From the NCBI GenBank assembly GCA_011523825.1, contig WTFX01000007.1, positions 1 through 64,000 on the forward strand: a stretch of DNA of 64,000 nt, read 5' to 3'. The notes below the pieces were generated by a model. The model saw only the letters and a program-made list of their open reading frames with translations. It was not told the DNA's origin and ran no database searches. A program made the position numbers and the translations under genes. Origin of the DNA: Microthrixaceae bacterium. Lineage in GTDB: Bacteria > Actinomycetota > Acidimicrobiia > Acidimicrobiales > Poriferisodalaceae. Below are positions 45,041 to 54,369 of this stretch, piece by piece. Numbering within the stretch: the stretch's first letter is position 1; the number at the start of each line of letters is the position of its first letter.

Positions 45041-45334
45041 GTTATCACCCATCCTGTCCTGGCCCAAGTGCGGCGAGACGGTGGCCAGCAGGCAAGTCTC
45101 GCACGGGCGTCGCGCCACTTCGACGTTCACCCGCTCGACGAGCAGATCTCGGTCGGTCAACGGTTGGCAGCATCGGGCACCTTTGATGTCGTGGACGCAC
45201 ACCTCGCCGTGGTTGCCGAGCATCTCGGCACCTTCATCCCCTCGACAGACGGCGACGACATGTCACGGCTGGGCGCCCGATATGAGCTCTACTGGCGGTT
45301 CCGGCTGTCATGTCACACTGTCGCGCGAGGCTGA
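45041..45334 (+). pseudogene. C-terminal remnant of a VapC (PIN-domain) toxin
   Basis: The frame begins VITHPVLAQVRRDGG and runs to VDAHLAVVAEHLGTFIPSTDGDD, the second half of a PIN-domain ribonuclease. The N-terminal half with the first catalytic Asp residues is absent. Together with the stop in the antitoxin frame, the module is decayed. Confidence 0.65.
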
Positions 45335-45375
45335 GCGGGGCGACTGGCCCTGAGCAAGACATGTGAGGTGCATCG

Positions 45376-46110
45376 ATGGTGTTGAAGAGGTTGCAGAGGC
45401 TGTTCGGCGGCGATCCGGCAGCGGAGGCACGCGAAGCGCTGGCACGGACGCATCGCGAGGCGCTGGAGCGTCGTCGCGAGTGGGAGAACGAGTGCTCCGA
45501 ACTGGCCGATGAGATCGAGGCGTTCCGTTCCTATGAGGACTTGGCCGATGAGACCGATCCGGAGTGCCCGATCATCACCAAGCGGGGCGAAGAGGTGCTG
45601 CTGGTGTGTCACGGGCCGATGCTCACAGAGACTCGGCGCGCTCCCAAGGCGCGCTATGGGGGCTCTTCCCATGGTTTGTCGATCAAGATCGCCAAGGGCG
45701 TGTACTACCGGCCGAGCGTGCATCGCGGCACTATCGAGCAGGCGCCCGAGGAGACCCGTGTGATCGACGGTGAGGACGGTGACGGCGTCTTCGTGGTCTC
45801 CAACCTGCGTGCCGTGTTCCGGGGGAACCTGCACTCTCGGGAGTTCCGCTGGGACAAGCTGGTATCGGTATCGCCCGAGCAGGTTGGCGGTTCTTGGGTG
45901 CTGATGATGCCGGTGGAGAACCGCCAGCGCGTCTCGGGGGTGTACGTCGGCACGTCCTCAGATGCCGATTTCGTCATGCGTCGCATCCTGTTCGGCGTCG
46001 CGCTGCACCAAGACCGCGGCGACGAGTTCATCGACCGTCTTGAAGGCGAGGTCGCCGATCTGCTGGCCAGCCCGCCATCCGTTCCGGAGTTGATCTCACC
46101 GACGGCATAG
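45376..46110 (+). CDS. hypothetical protein with possible PH-like fold
   Basis: 244 residues with a charged helical N-terminus (residues about 1-65, LERRREWENECSELADEIEAF) and a beta-rich remainder. Segments such as VLLVCHGPMLTET, GVFVVSNLRAVFRGNLHSREFRWDKLVSVSPEQ and the following strands look like a bacterial PH-like domain, which is often membrane-associated or a signalling module. No catalytic residues are seen. It is the first intact gene after the decayed TA locus. Confidence 0.7.
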   Translation: MVLKRLQRLFGGDPAAEAREALARTHREALERRREWENECSELADEIEAFRSYEDLADETDPECPIITKRGEEVLLVCHGPMLTETRRAPKARYGGSSHGLSIKIAKGVYYRPSVHRGTIEQAPEETRVIDGEDGDGVFVVSNLRAVFRGNLHSREFRWDKLVSVSPEQVGGSWVLMMPVENRQRVSGVYVGTSSDADFVMRRILFGVALHQDRGDEFIDRLEGEVADLLASPPSVPELISPTA

Positions 46111-46138
46111 GCCTCGCCGAGCACTGCGGATCGCCGGT

Positions 46139-46582
46139 CTACGGGTCGGCGGGGGTGTCGGTCTCACCGCTGGGGGGCCGACCGCTGATGCCGAGCGTCG
46201 TCTCGATACGCGCCAGCCGGTCGGTGTGGTCCATCAGTACGGCGTTGACCTGGTCGAACTTCCGGTCCACCTCGGCGAAGCGGGCGTTCATCTCGCTGCG
46301 CAGGCTGCCGATCTCGTCGTGCATCTCGCTGCGGAGGGCGCTGATTTCGTCGCGCACGTCGTCGATGGCCGAGATCATGAACAGGAACATGCCGCCGAGC
46401 AAAGCGGTGATGATGGCACCGAAGACGGTGACGACGACCGTCATGGAACGCTGCGCGGTTGCGGTCTGGGGGTTGACCGGTGCCATGACCTGCGCCGCGA
46501 CGGGCGGCGAGATCGGCAGAGCAGTCTCCGGCTCGGCGGCCTGTGCTTCGCCGCTGTCGGTCACGGTGTCGATGGTAGCCAT
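46139..46582 (-). CDS. membrane-anchored coiled-coil protein
   Basis: 147 residues. The N-terminal third is disordered, then one transmembrane helix (VVVTVFGAIITALLGGMFLFM, about 50-70), then a heptad coiled coil with repeated LRSEMHDEIGSLRSEMNARF. It resembles DUF1640-like tail proteins. It is located downstream of the methyltransferase on the same strand with 197 bases between, so cotranscription is doubtful. Confidence 0.7.
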   Translation of the reverse strand: MATIDTVTDSGEAQAAEPETALPISPPVAAQVMAPVNPQTATAQRSMTVVVTVFGAIITALLGGMFLFMISAIDDVRDEISALRSEMHDEIGSLRSEMNARFAEVDRKFDQVNAVLMDHTDRLARIETTLGISGRPPSGETDTPADP

Positions 46583-46779
46583 GCATGCCCTGCGGGTCGT
46601 CACTGGCGGTGAGTGTCCGCCGACGTGAACGTAGGCAGGCACCAGGCTCGCAGCAAGCCGATTTTTCGAGGCGGACGAAACACAGCGTTGTCTCATGGCG
46701 CGGCTTGCATCGGCTGTGACGCCGGTCGGTCGGCCGGCCGGTGAGGGACTGCTTGGCGCGCGGCTCGGCTATGGGCCGT

Positions 46780-49536
46780 TCAGTCGTCTGGCGGGTCATG
46801 CCAGGCGTCTGGGCCGATGACGGTGTTCATCTCTGCGCCGGTGTCGATGATGACCTTGACGGCGATGGGGCGGCCGTCGGGCGGGATGGCGAATGGCTTG
46901 GACTGGAAGGTGATGATCTGCGCTTCGGCGTCGGGCGCGAGGTCGCCGGCCAGCGATCGCATGGCGGCCTTCAGGCCGGCGTCGTTGCGCAGGCCGTTGG
47001 GGAAGTGGGTGAGGCGGGCGACGAAGCTCATCTGGTCGTGGTCGGTGTCGACCATCCAGCAGTCGATGCGGTCCAGGTTGGCCTCGCGCACCTGGCCGGA
47101 CTGCGGGTCGTAGGTGTCGCAGCCCCGCAGCCGCACAATCAGCGAGGTGCCGTCGGAGGTGCGGCGCACCTCGCAGTCGGGCTCGCCGAGCAGGGTGAAC
47201 GTGCCGCCGTCAGGGTTCTTGGCGAGTTCGGGAATCTGGAGGTCCTTGGAGGCGATCACCCGGTGGACGGTGCAGGCGCCGACGTTGGCGGGAACATCGG
47301 GGTCGAAGGCGAAGCCGACAGCGATCAGGTCGGCGCAGTCGGGCGCGTTCTGGCGGGCTTCGACGGCGGCGCGGGCGACCTGCGCGGCGGTGACGGTGGC
47401 GTCGGGCGCGGCGATCATGAGTCCGGCGGTGGTGTGCGTGTCGCGCCCGGGCCGTGCGCAGGTGACGCCGTGGGAGGCGAGATGGGTGCCGGGCCAGCGC
47501 TCGTGGTCGACCACATGTAGCAGCGCAGCGCCCGAAGGGTCGCAGACGGGCGAGCGGTACAGCGCGTCGATGATCGACTGCTCGCCCTCGCCGCTGGCGA
47601 TCCCCAGCAGCAGACTCGCGTCGGCTCGCCCGGCCGTGCTGTCGGCGCCGACAGGTGCGGCGTCGAAGGGCAGGTACGAGTAAGGCGAGTGCGACTCGAC
47701 GGTGAACGGGCTGGCGAGACGTACCCGCTTCGGCTCGGCCTCGGTCTGGTCGACGAGCTTGATGACGTTGTCGGGATGGTCCCAGTCGGTGTTCGGGTCG
47801 GCCAGGCGGCCGGCGGACACCTTGGGCATCTGCTTGCACACGAAATCGGCTGCCGGGTCGGCACCGCCGTCGGTGGTGCGGTGCCATGTGTACACAGAGG
47901 TGGCGAGCTTCTGGCGGGCAACGGCGATGGCGACGCGGCTCACATCGATGGTGACCCAGCGCCGCCCCCACTCCTCAGCCACATCGGCGGTGACCCCTGA
48001 CCCGCAGGTCGGATCCAGCACCAGATCCCCCGGATCGGTCGTCATCAGCATGCAGCGCTCGATGATCGACGCTGAAGTCTGGACCACGTAGCGCCTAGTC
48101 CGGCCGGCTACGAGGCTCATTCGATGCCAGACGTTGTCAACGCGCCGACCGGGAACCTCTGACTCGTACCACTTCCACTGCAGCGTTCGACCGCTGTCGT
48201 CAATGCGATTGCTCCAGCCGAGCCAGCACAGACCGCATGGCTCCGGGTCGGGACACGGAGGCGAAGCCTCCGTGCGCGCTCCATTGTTTGCCGGTGGGGT
48301 GCACACTGGCGCGTCTCCGTCATGGACGGAGACGCGCCATTGTTTCCCGGTCCCGCAGAAGTAGGTCTGGCCATCGTATTCGACCGTGCGCGTGCGGCCG
48401 GTGGTGGACGAACCCGCAGAAGTCAGGTTCATTCGCCGGTACAGAACTGCACCCTCTGGAAAGGCCTGGTTTGGCTGGTTTCGCTCAGTCGCCGTTAGCG
48501 GACGCGCAGGTTCGTCTTGTGTCTGAAGCATCGCATGCCAGCTGAATAACTCGATGACGCCGGCTCTGTCGAGTGGTTCGTACGGCTGTCGGTACTTGCA
48601 TCGCTGCTTTTCCTTGGCGTACCACAGCAGGTACGAGGCGCTCTCAGGCAGGGTTCTGGCTGACGATCCGGCAGTCGGGCGCCAGGTGATGGTGGCGACT
48701 CGGTTCTCGGGGCCGAACACTTCGTCGAGCACGAGGGCCAGCCGGTGGACGTTGATGTCGCCGATCTGGACGAACAGCGAGCCGGTGTCGGTGAGCAGTT
48801 CTCGGGCCAGCACGGCTCGTTCGTGGATGCCGTCGAGGTACGAGTGGATGCCGTTGCGGTAGCTGTCTCTGAAGGCTCGCAGCGGCATGGTGTCGCCGAC
48901 GGGCAGGCCGTCGAGCTTCTCGGGGGTTTCGAGCTTGGCGACCGAGGTCTGGAAGTTGGACTTGAAGTTCTGGCCATACGGCGGGTCGAAGTAGATCATC
49001 TGGACTTGGTCGCGCAGGCGGTCCTTGGCGAGCAGCGACTGCATCACCGCAGCGGAGTCGCCGTGGATGAGGCGGTTCTGCCAGTGACCGGCATGCTGGT
49101 ACCACTCCCATTCGAGTGCGTCGTCGCCGAGCCCGTCGAAGTCGAGCTGCATGACCCTGCTGGTGTCACCGCGGCGCAGCTGCTCCACCAGCAGCGCGGG
49201 GGTGACCTTCTCGCGGGTGTACAGCGGCACGCCGGCGAAGGCGTGCGCGGCGTCGGCTTCGGCGTCGCCGTTGATCTGCGAGGTGACGCCTTGGCGGTCC
49301 CACGCCAGCACCGGGTGGGTGCGCAGGTCGCGGTCGAGGTTCACGTCGCTGAGCTCGACTGCCTGGTCGTAGGCGTCGGCGACGGCCTGCGGCAGGCGTC
49401 GTGCCACGTCGAACGCGACCGGCGCACGGTCGTCGTCGCTCATCAGCGGCGAGGTCTCCGCGGTGGGCTGGTTCGGCCGCTGCGCCGAGGCATGGTCGTA
49501 GGAGCGAGGCCCAGCGTCATTCGGCGGCGGTGTCAC
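46780..49536 (-). CDS. mod: type III-like DNA methyltransferase (Mod)
   Basis: 918 residues from a GTG with GAGGAG upstream, overlapping the region just after the res stop. The catalytic motif DPPYGQNF is near residue 184 and the AdoMet motif DPTCGSGV near 508, i.e. beta-class order as in type III Mod and similar N6-adenine methylases. Between them is a cysteine-rich insertion (about residues 394-437) with several Cys pairs. The C-terminal third of 350 residues has no clear motif and may provide target recognition or partner contact. It is paired with the preceding Res gene. Confidence 0.9.
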   Translation of the reverse strand: MTPPPNDAGPRSYDHASAQRPNQPTAETSPLMSDDDRAPVAFDVARRLPQAVADAYDQAVELSDVNLDRDLRTHPVLAWDRQGVTSQINGDAEADAAHAFAGVPLYTREKVTPALLVEQLRRGDTSRVMQLDFDGLGDDALEWEWYQHAGHWQNRLIHGDSAAVMQSLLAKDRLRDQVQMIYFDPPYGQNFKSNFQTSVAKLETPEKLDGLPVGDTMPLRAFRDSYRNGIHSYLDGIHERAVLARELLTDTGSLFVQIGDINVHRLALVLDEVFGPENRVATITWRPTAGSSARTLPESASYLLWYAKEKQRCKYRQPYEPLDRAGVIELFSWHAMLQTQDEPARPLTATERNQPNQAFPEGAVLYRRMNLTSAGSSTTGRTRTVEYDGQTYFCGTGKQWRVSVHDGDAPVCTPPANNGARTEASPPCPDPEPCGLCWLGWSNRIDDSGRTLQWKWYESEVPGRRVDNVWHRMSLVAGRTRRYVVQTSASIIERCMLMTTDPGDLVLDPTCGSGVTADVAEEWGRRWVTIDVSRVAIAVARQKLATSVYTWHRTTDGGADPAADFVCKQMPKVSAGRLADPNTDWDHPDNVIKLVDQTEAEPKRVRLASPFTVESHSPYSYLPFDAAPVGADSTAGRADASLLLGIASGEGEQSIIDALYRSPVCDPSGAALLHVVDHERWPGTHLASHGVTCARPGRDTHTTAGLMIAAPDATVTAAQVARAAVEARQNAPDCADLIAVGFAFDPDVPANVGACTVHRVIASKDLQIPELAKNPDGGTFTLLGEPDCEVRRTSDGTSLIVRLRGCDTYDPQSGQVREANLDRIDCWMVDTDHDQMSFVARLTHFPNGLRNDAGLKAAMRSLAGDLAPDAEAQIITFQSKPFAIPPDGRPIAVKVIIDTGAEMNTVIGPDAWHDPPDD

Positions 49537-49549
49537 GGCGTTCTCCTCG

Positions 49550-52500
49550 TCATGGTCCTGCGTCGGCGGGGTCGGCTTCGCGGGAGGCGAGATCGTCGAG
49601 GCGGCGGGGCAGGTGGCTGGCGTCGGTGATGACCTCATATGCCCAGCGGCGCAGGTCGCCGGGCACCTCGGGCGTTCCCGCCACTGCAGGGATCCAGTGG
49701 TCGCGGGTCCAGCGCTCGGCCGCGAGCGCCTTCGGGTCCACGATGCCCTTGCATTCGATGACCACGTTCAGCCCGTTTGCGAGGCGGGCCACGAAGTCAG
49801 GCTCGTAGCGGCGCCACGCTCCGTCGAAGTGGTACGGCAGCGACCAGTCGAGTCCGAAGTTGCGGACCCAGGCCGCTACCGCCGGGTGGCGGTCGAGAAT
49901 GCGGGCAGCGTCGAGCTCAAGCCGCGAGTGGCACGCCGCGTGCGACAGCTCGCTGTGCTTCGCGGCCGTGATGTGGCGCAGCGTGGTCTCGAACCGGACC
50001 CCGGCCGTGTCGTCGAGCGGCGGCCGGGCGAGCACCGCGATCTGCCGCGGGGGGGGGGTCGCCGCTGCGGGCGTGCCGAAATCGCACGCGGCGATCAGCT
50101 GGGCGTAGAAGTCGCGCTTGTTGCGGTGCCGCAGCAGCACCGATGCGCTGGCGCAGTCGACGTCCGGGTGTGCGAGCCAGTCGCGCAGGGCCCGGTACGC
50201 GGCGCCGAACAACGAGCATCGCCCGGCGCCGCCCAGACCTGCCTCGTCGGATTGGTCGCCGTCGTGGCCCGCGTCTGTTGCGGTGCCGCCGTCGGAGCTC
50301 GCGTGAGCGTGCGGTGCAACGCCTACGTCCTCCTGCGGCTCGTCATCGGCCGACTGACGGTTAGTCGCCAGGGGAGGCTTCAGCGAATCGTGGCCCCTCA
50401 GTGTGAGCAGGTTGGCGACCTCCGCGGCGCAGCGCACGCGGGCGGCCTTGTCGCGCAGCAGATCGTCGGGAGACAGCTCGATCATCTTCCCGGCCACGCC
50501 CGCCATTTCGACTCGCTCCGCGGAGGCATCCTCGGACACCTTGGCGGGCCGCACTGCCTCTGGGCGGAGCCGGAAGCCCGCCTGCGTGGCGACGGTTCGG
50601 TACTCGACCACCTGCGGCCAGACGACCCGCAGCGCTGAGCGTCCGCGCACTGAGTGCACCTCGGTGCGGTCGGGCGGCGGCGGGCCGGTGCGGGTGCCGC
50701 GCAGCGGCATGAACTCGAACGGTATGCCCAGCACCTCGGCGTACTCGGGCATCAGCAGGTGCGCTTTGCCGGGCTCGTCGCGGAACGACTCGTACGAGGT
50801 GCGCCGCAGCGCCCGCCCGGTGACCTGCTCGCACAGCAGCTGCGAGCTGAACGCCCGGAAGCCTACGATCTGGGTGACTGTGCGGGCATCCCAGCCCTCA
50901 GTGAGCATCGACACCGAGATCACGCAGCGCACCCCGGCGCCGAGCCGCCCCTGCTTGCCGACCGTGTTCAGCGCCTCGCGGATCGCATCGGCGGGCACGT
51001 CGTCGCCCATGTGTGCCGCCTGTTCGCGCAGCAGCTTCGCGAACCGGGCGGTGATGGCGTCATCGTCGTCGGGGCGTGAATGGACGAGCAGCGTGCGCGG
51101 GTCGCTGCGCCACTGGGCCGGCCCGCCCGTGGGGTGCTCGACGACGTTGGAGAACTCCTCGAACCGGCCCGCGATGACTTGGGAGACGTCCCGGCCCTCG
51201 TCGGCGGTCTGCCGCTCGCAGCCGGCGATGTGCTCGTACAGTGCAACGGCGTTGTCGATGGTGTTGGCCACCACGATCATCACCGGCGGCGTCTGCTGCT
51301 GCCGATCCTGTGCCGCAGCGAACGAGCGGCGCCATTCGCCCGCTGCGGCTGTCAGGGCGTCTTCCAGCGGCTGCGGCAGCACGGCCGCCGGGTCGTCGGA
51401 GCGTTTGGGCAGCTTCTTGGTGGGCGTGGCCTCGTACAGCCGTCGCCACGCCGTGCGGGTCCCGGGCGTGTCGTCGCCGACCGGCACGCGGGGCACCTTC
51501 ACCAGGCCCGACTCGATGGCGTCCATCAGCCCGAAGTCCGACGCCACCCATTCGAACATCGGCGAACCCTCGCCGCGGGCGGCACGGCCGATCCACATCG
51601 GCGTCGCCGAGAAGTCGTACACCGGCGACGCCTGCCCGCCGAACCGGTCACGCTCGCCGAGCGCACCCATGTCTCGCAGCGTCCGCACGGCGTTGAACCA
51701 CACCGCGGCCACCTTGTTCTCGCTGCGCTCCTCGGCAGTCTGCTTGGCGCCAGCAGTCTCGCCGGCAGTGGCGTCGGGCGGCAGGTAGCAGTGATGGGCC
51801 TCGTCGTTGATGACCACCAAGTCGCCGTGTGCGCCTCGGCGCGCCAGCAGGTCTCCCACCATCCGGCGCATCATCGCCTGCGGCGATTCGGTCTGGTCGA
51901 TCCGCGACTCGCCCAGCAGCGCCTTCTGCGCGCCGCTCGACTCGGAAGGATCGCGCTGGCGGAACGCCTGGAAGTTCACCACCGTCACGCGAGCTGCCGT
52001 CAGGTCGCCACGGAGCTCGGCGGGCACCAGCCCGAGCTCCCCGTACACGTTGTCGGGTGCGCTCGGCGCCAGCACCGCCAGCCGGTCGCGCACCGTCAGC
52101 CCCGGCGTCAGCACCAAGAACCGCGACGAGTGCTGCAGGTTGCGCTGACGATGCGAGCGCACGGCGTTCAGCGTCTGCCAGGCGATCAGCATGCCCATCA
52201 CGGCGGTTTTGCCGGTGCCAGTGGCCATCTTGGCGCAGTAGCGCACGATGCCGTCGTTGGCCGCTCGCGACGCAGCCTCGAGGTCGCGCCGCTCGGGCGT
52301 GTCACGCCGGGCCGCCTCGCGCAGCCAGATCAGCGTCTCGATGGCCTCGCGCTGCGCGAAGAACGGGCGCAGCTGCCGATGCGAGGTGTCGTCGGCCCAG
52401 TGCACCAGCAGCTTGCGCGTCACCGACGTGACGCCGGGCCAGCCATCTGCGCGCCATGCGCGGACTCGTTCGCGGATGTCGTTGATGAGTTCGTTCTCGG

Positions 52501-52714
52501 TATCGGTACCGCCGAGATCCATGGACATGGTCGCGGTGGCGTCGTCGTCGGGCACAGGCCTCAGCAGCGCCGAGCGCCGCCGACCCGGTAGCGGCGCCGC
52601 TCCCGCCTTCGCCCGCCCCGCCCGGTCGAGATCCCAATGCCGATCCGGCTCCTCGTACGGCGAGCACACGATCGGATCGACCGCCGGATCGAACTCAGCC
52701 GAAGGCTCAGGCAC
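49550..52714 (-). CDS. res: type III-like restriction helicase-nuclease (Res)
   Basis: 1054 residues with an SF2 helicase core: Walker A MATGTGKT at 163-170, DEAH at 304-307, SAT at 369-371 and a C-terminal motif QVTGRALRRTSY. At the C-terminus, a PD-(D/E)XK nuclease is indicated by PD at about 972-973 and ECK at 987-989. The combination is the Res subunit of type III systems. The order res then mod, with the mod start 13 bases after the res stop, is reversed from the classical mod-res order. Confidence 0.9.
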   Translation of the reverse strand: MPEPSAEFDPAVDPIVCSPYEEPDRHWDLDRAGRAKAGAAPLPGRRRSALLRPVPDDDATATMSMDLGGTDTENELINDIRERVRAWRADGWPGVTSVTRKLLVHWADDTSHRQLRPFFAQREAIETLIWLREAARRDTPERRDLEAASRAANDGIVRYCAKMATGTGKTAVMGMLIAWQTLNAVRSHRQRNLQHSSRFLVLTPGLTVRDRLAVLAPSAPDNVYGELGLVPAELRGDLTAARVTVVNFQAFRQRDPSESSGAQKALLGESRIDQTESPQAMMRRMVGDLLARRGAHGDLVVINDEAHHCYLPPDATAGETAGAKQTAEERSENKVAAVWFNAVRTLRDMGALGERDRFGGQASPVYDFSATPMWIGRAARGEGSPMFEWVASDFGLMDAIESGLVKVPRVPVGDDTPGTRTAWRRLYEATPTKKLPKRSDDPAAVLPQPLEDALTAAAGEWRRSFAAAQDRQQQTPPVMIVVANTIDNAVALYEHIAGCERQTADEGRDVSQVIAGRFEEFSNVVEHPTGGPAQWRSDPRTLLVHSRPDDDDAITARFAKLLREQAAHMGDDVPADAIREALNTVGKQGRLGAGVRCVISVSMLTEGWDARTVTQIVGFRAFSSQLLCEQVTGRALRRTSYESFRDEPGKAHLLMPEYAEVLGIPFEFMPLRGTRTGPPPPDRTEVHSVRGRSALRVVWPQVVEYRTVATQAGFRLRPEAVRPAKVSEDASAERVEMAGVAGKMIELSPDDLLRDKAARVRCAAEVANLLTLRGHDSLKPPLATNRQSADDEPQEDVGVAPHAHASSDGGTATDAGHDGDQSDEAGLGGAGRCSLFGAAYRALRDWLAHPDVDCASASVLLRHRNKRDFYAQLIAACDFGTPAAATPPPRQIAVLARPPLDDTAGVRFETTLRHITAAKHSELSHAACHSRLELDAARILDRHPAVAAWVRNFGLDWSLPYHFDGAWRRYEPDFVARLANGLNVVIECKGIVDPKALAAERWTRDHWIPAVAGTPEVPGDLRRWAYEVITDASHLPRRLDDLASREADPADAGP

Positions 52715-52741
52715 GAGCTGATCGCATCGACGCTGCGCCCG

Positions 52742-53149
52742 CTAGCGCTTGCGTGCCGGCATCCGGAGGGGCTGCCAAGCCAGGAAACGCACGCCTGCCG
52801 ACGTGCCATAGGAGTTGAGTCCGCCGAACGCGATCATGCCGACGGCGTTGACACCGCCGAAGGACACGATCCCGATGCTGTTCAGCCCGCCGATGGCGAC
52901 GATGCCGACAGCGTTGGCGCCGCCGATGGAAACGATGCCGACGGCGTTCCATCCTCCGAAGGCCACGACGCCGATGCCGTTGCTGGCGCCGACCGCGATG
53001 GCGGCGATGTCGCCCATCGGCACGTCGTCCACGAGCCCCCATTGCGTCAAGGCGAACATCAGCGTCGTGCCGCCGACTACTGCCAGCACCCACAGGAACG
53101 TGAGCCCGCGCATCTTGTCGAGTTCATGCTGGTCTGCGTCAGCAGTCAT
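52742..53149 (-). CDS. membrane protein with glycine-rich decapeptide repeats
   Basis: 135 residues. After one or two hydrophobic segments (LTFLWVLAVVGGTTLMFALTQ) come about six ten-residue repeats of the type GG-x-N-x-V-G-I-V-x, e.g. GGWNAVGIVS, GGANAVGIVA, GGLNSIGIVS, GGVNAVGMIA. Such regular beta-forming repeats can build a solenoid or line a membrane channel. The gene ends 27 bases before res and may belong to the same transcript. No family recognised. Confidence 0.7.
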   Translation of the reverse strand: MTADADQHELDKMRGLTFLWVLAVVGGTTLMFALTQWGLVDDVPMGDIAAIAVGASNGIGVVAFGGWNAVGIVSIGGANAVGIVAIGGLNSIGIVSFGGVNAVGMIAFGGLNSYGTSAGVRFLAWQPLRMPARKR

Positions 53150-53282
53150 CCCCATCCCCCGTGCAACCGTGTCTGAACCTACACCGGTCGGCAGCGCACG
53201 TCCCGCCCGGCCAAAGCCAGCAGGCACGCCCTACGCACAAATTGATTTCATTGGCAGCAGAACGCTGAAGTACTCTGCTGTC

Positions 53283-53576
53283 GTGGCCGATGAGGAAGTG
53301 CCTGATGCGTTGCCCCCGGTGGGCGAGGCTCTTGATGCCGCGTTCGAGGTCCAGCGCTCGGCGCTGCGACGAATCGAGCAGTCGCAGCGCGAGCTGCGGG
53401 GCTCGGTGGGCGAGCTGCAGGCATCGCAGCGCGAGTTGCAGGGCTCGGTGGGCGAGCTGCGGGGCTCGGTGGGCGAGCTGCAGGCATCGCAACGCGAGAT
53501 CGCCGAGGTGCTGACGGGTCACTCCGAGCTGTTGCTGGGGATCGCTGAGAAAGTCGACAAGCTCAGCTCTGGATGA
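53283..53576 (+). CDS. small heptad-repeat coiled-coil protein
   Basis: 97 residues, GTG start. From residue 20 it is a continuous amphipathic helix with repeated ELRGSVGELQASQ units. No other motif. It lies opposite the membrane repeat gene. Plus-strand location between minus-strand genes leaves its expression unclear, but the regular heptads argue for real coding. Confidence 0.55.
   Translation: MADEEVPDALPPVGEALDAAFEVQRSALRRIEQSQRELRGSVGELQASQRELQGSVGELRGSVGELQASQREIAEVLTGHSELLLGIAEKVDKLSSG
53392..53481. repeat. 21-bp heptad-encoding tandem units
   Basis: Copies of GCTCGGTGGGCGAGCTGC occur at 53401, 53443 and 53464, spaced by multiples of 21 bases, together with alternating GCAGGCATCGCA units. 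Each step adds one heptad to the coiled coil. Confidence 0.75.
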
Positions 53577-53617
53577 TCCCGGCGGGACGCTTGGCCGGCC
53601 TCGCCGGACTAGCGCCC

Positions 53618-53899
53618 TCAAGCGTCGAGGCAGGCGGTCATGGGGCCGCAGCCATGGTTCGGGTCTGCGGCGGGCGGACTGGAAGCCGGATACCACATCG
53701 CCAGTACCCACAGCCACGCGATCACCAGTGTTGCGCTGATGCTGAGCGTCAGCAGCAGGGTCAACGCGGCCTCGGCCAGCTTGGCGCGCTTGGCAGTCGC
53801 CACCGCAACGCCGCTTGGGTTGCCGGCTCTGCCTGCTGAGTTCCGCTGCGCCGGTCGGCGCTCTGTCGCAGCGGCTTCGCGCTCAGATGTAGTCGGCAT
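53618..53899 (-). CDS. small single-span membrane protein
   Basis: 93 residues. A basic N-terminal half is followed by a long hydrophobic helix (LLLTLSISATLVIAWLWVLAM, about 50-75) and a short tail with a Cys pair. The start overlaps the end of the upstream gene by 17 bases and uses a GGGAGA inside it. No family recognised. It is the downstream partner of two membrane genes with shared tails. Confidence 0.55.
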   Translation of the reverse strand: MPTTSEREAAATERRPAQRNSAGRAGNPSGVAVATAKRAKLAEAALTLLLTLSISATLVIAWLWVLAMWYPASSPPAADPNHGCGPMTACLDA

Positions 53900-54323
53900 C
53901 GTCGGTCTCCCACGATTCGGCGCGGTGGTGCCGGTCTCGCCTGGGCCGGTGGTAGGGCTCGTCGTCATCGAAGTCCCATCGGTCATCGCCCCAGTCGTCG
54001 TCGAGGTCATCGAGGTTGTCGGGCACGTACCGCGGCCTTGGCCCAGCGCGACGCGGAGGTGCGGGCGCGGGCCGAGGCCGCGGGAGTTCCCGAGAGCGGC
54101 TGGCGCGCTGGTGGTGAGGCAGACTCGCCGCTGACCGTCGCCTGCGGGAGCGCCGTTCGTTGCGGCCACCGAACCAGCCATGCAACGCAGCGACGACCAT
54201 GCAGAGCAGGAGGAACCCCACGGCTGACAGTCTCAGCATTCCGGCGATGACGAGACAGACGAGGACGCCTGCGATGTCGGGTCCCCACGGTTCTCTGGTT
54301 CTGCGATTCGGTCGATCAGACAT
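53883..54323 (-). CDS. membrane protein with acidic tail ending SWETDDADYI
   Basis: 146 residues. Two hydrophobic segments (about residues 17-50, IAGVLVCLVIAGMLRL and VGFLLLCMVVAALHGW) precede a basic stretch and then an Asp/Trp-rich tail (DDLDDDWGDDRWDFDDDEP). The last ten residues SWETDDADYI are almost those of the next gene upstream (SWETDDGDYI). The ATG gives the expected membrane start. Function unknown. Confidence 0.65.
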   Translation of the reverse strand: MSDRPNRRTREPWGPDIAGVLVCLVIAGMLRLSAVGFLLLCMVVAALHGWFGGRNERRSRRRRSAASLPHHQRASRSRELPRPRPAPAPPRRAGPRPRYVPDNLDDLDDDWGDDRWDFDDDEPYHRPRRDRHHRAESWETDDADYI

Positions 54324-54369
54324 GTGTGCAGCTTCGCGCTGGGGTGTCACATGATTCGAATTCGGCCGC

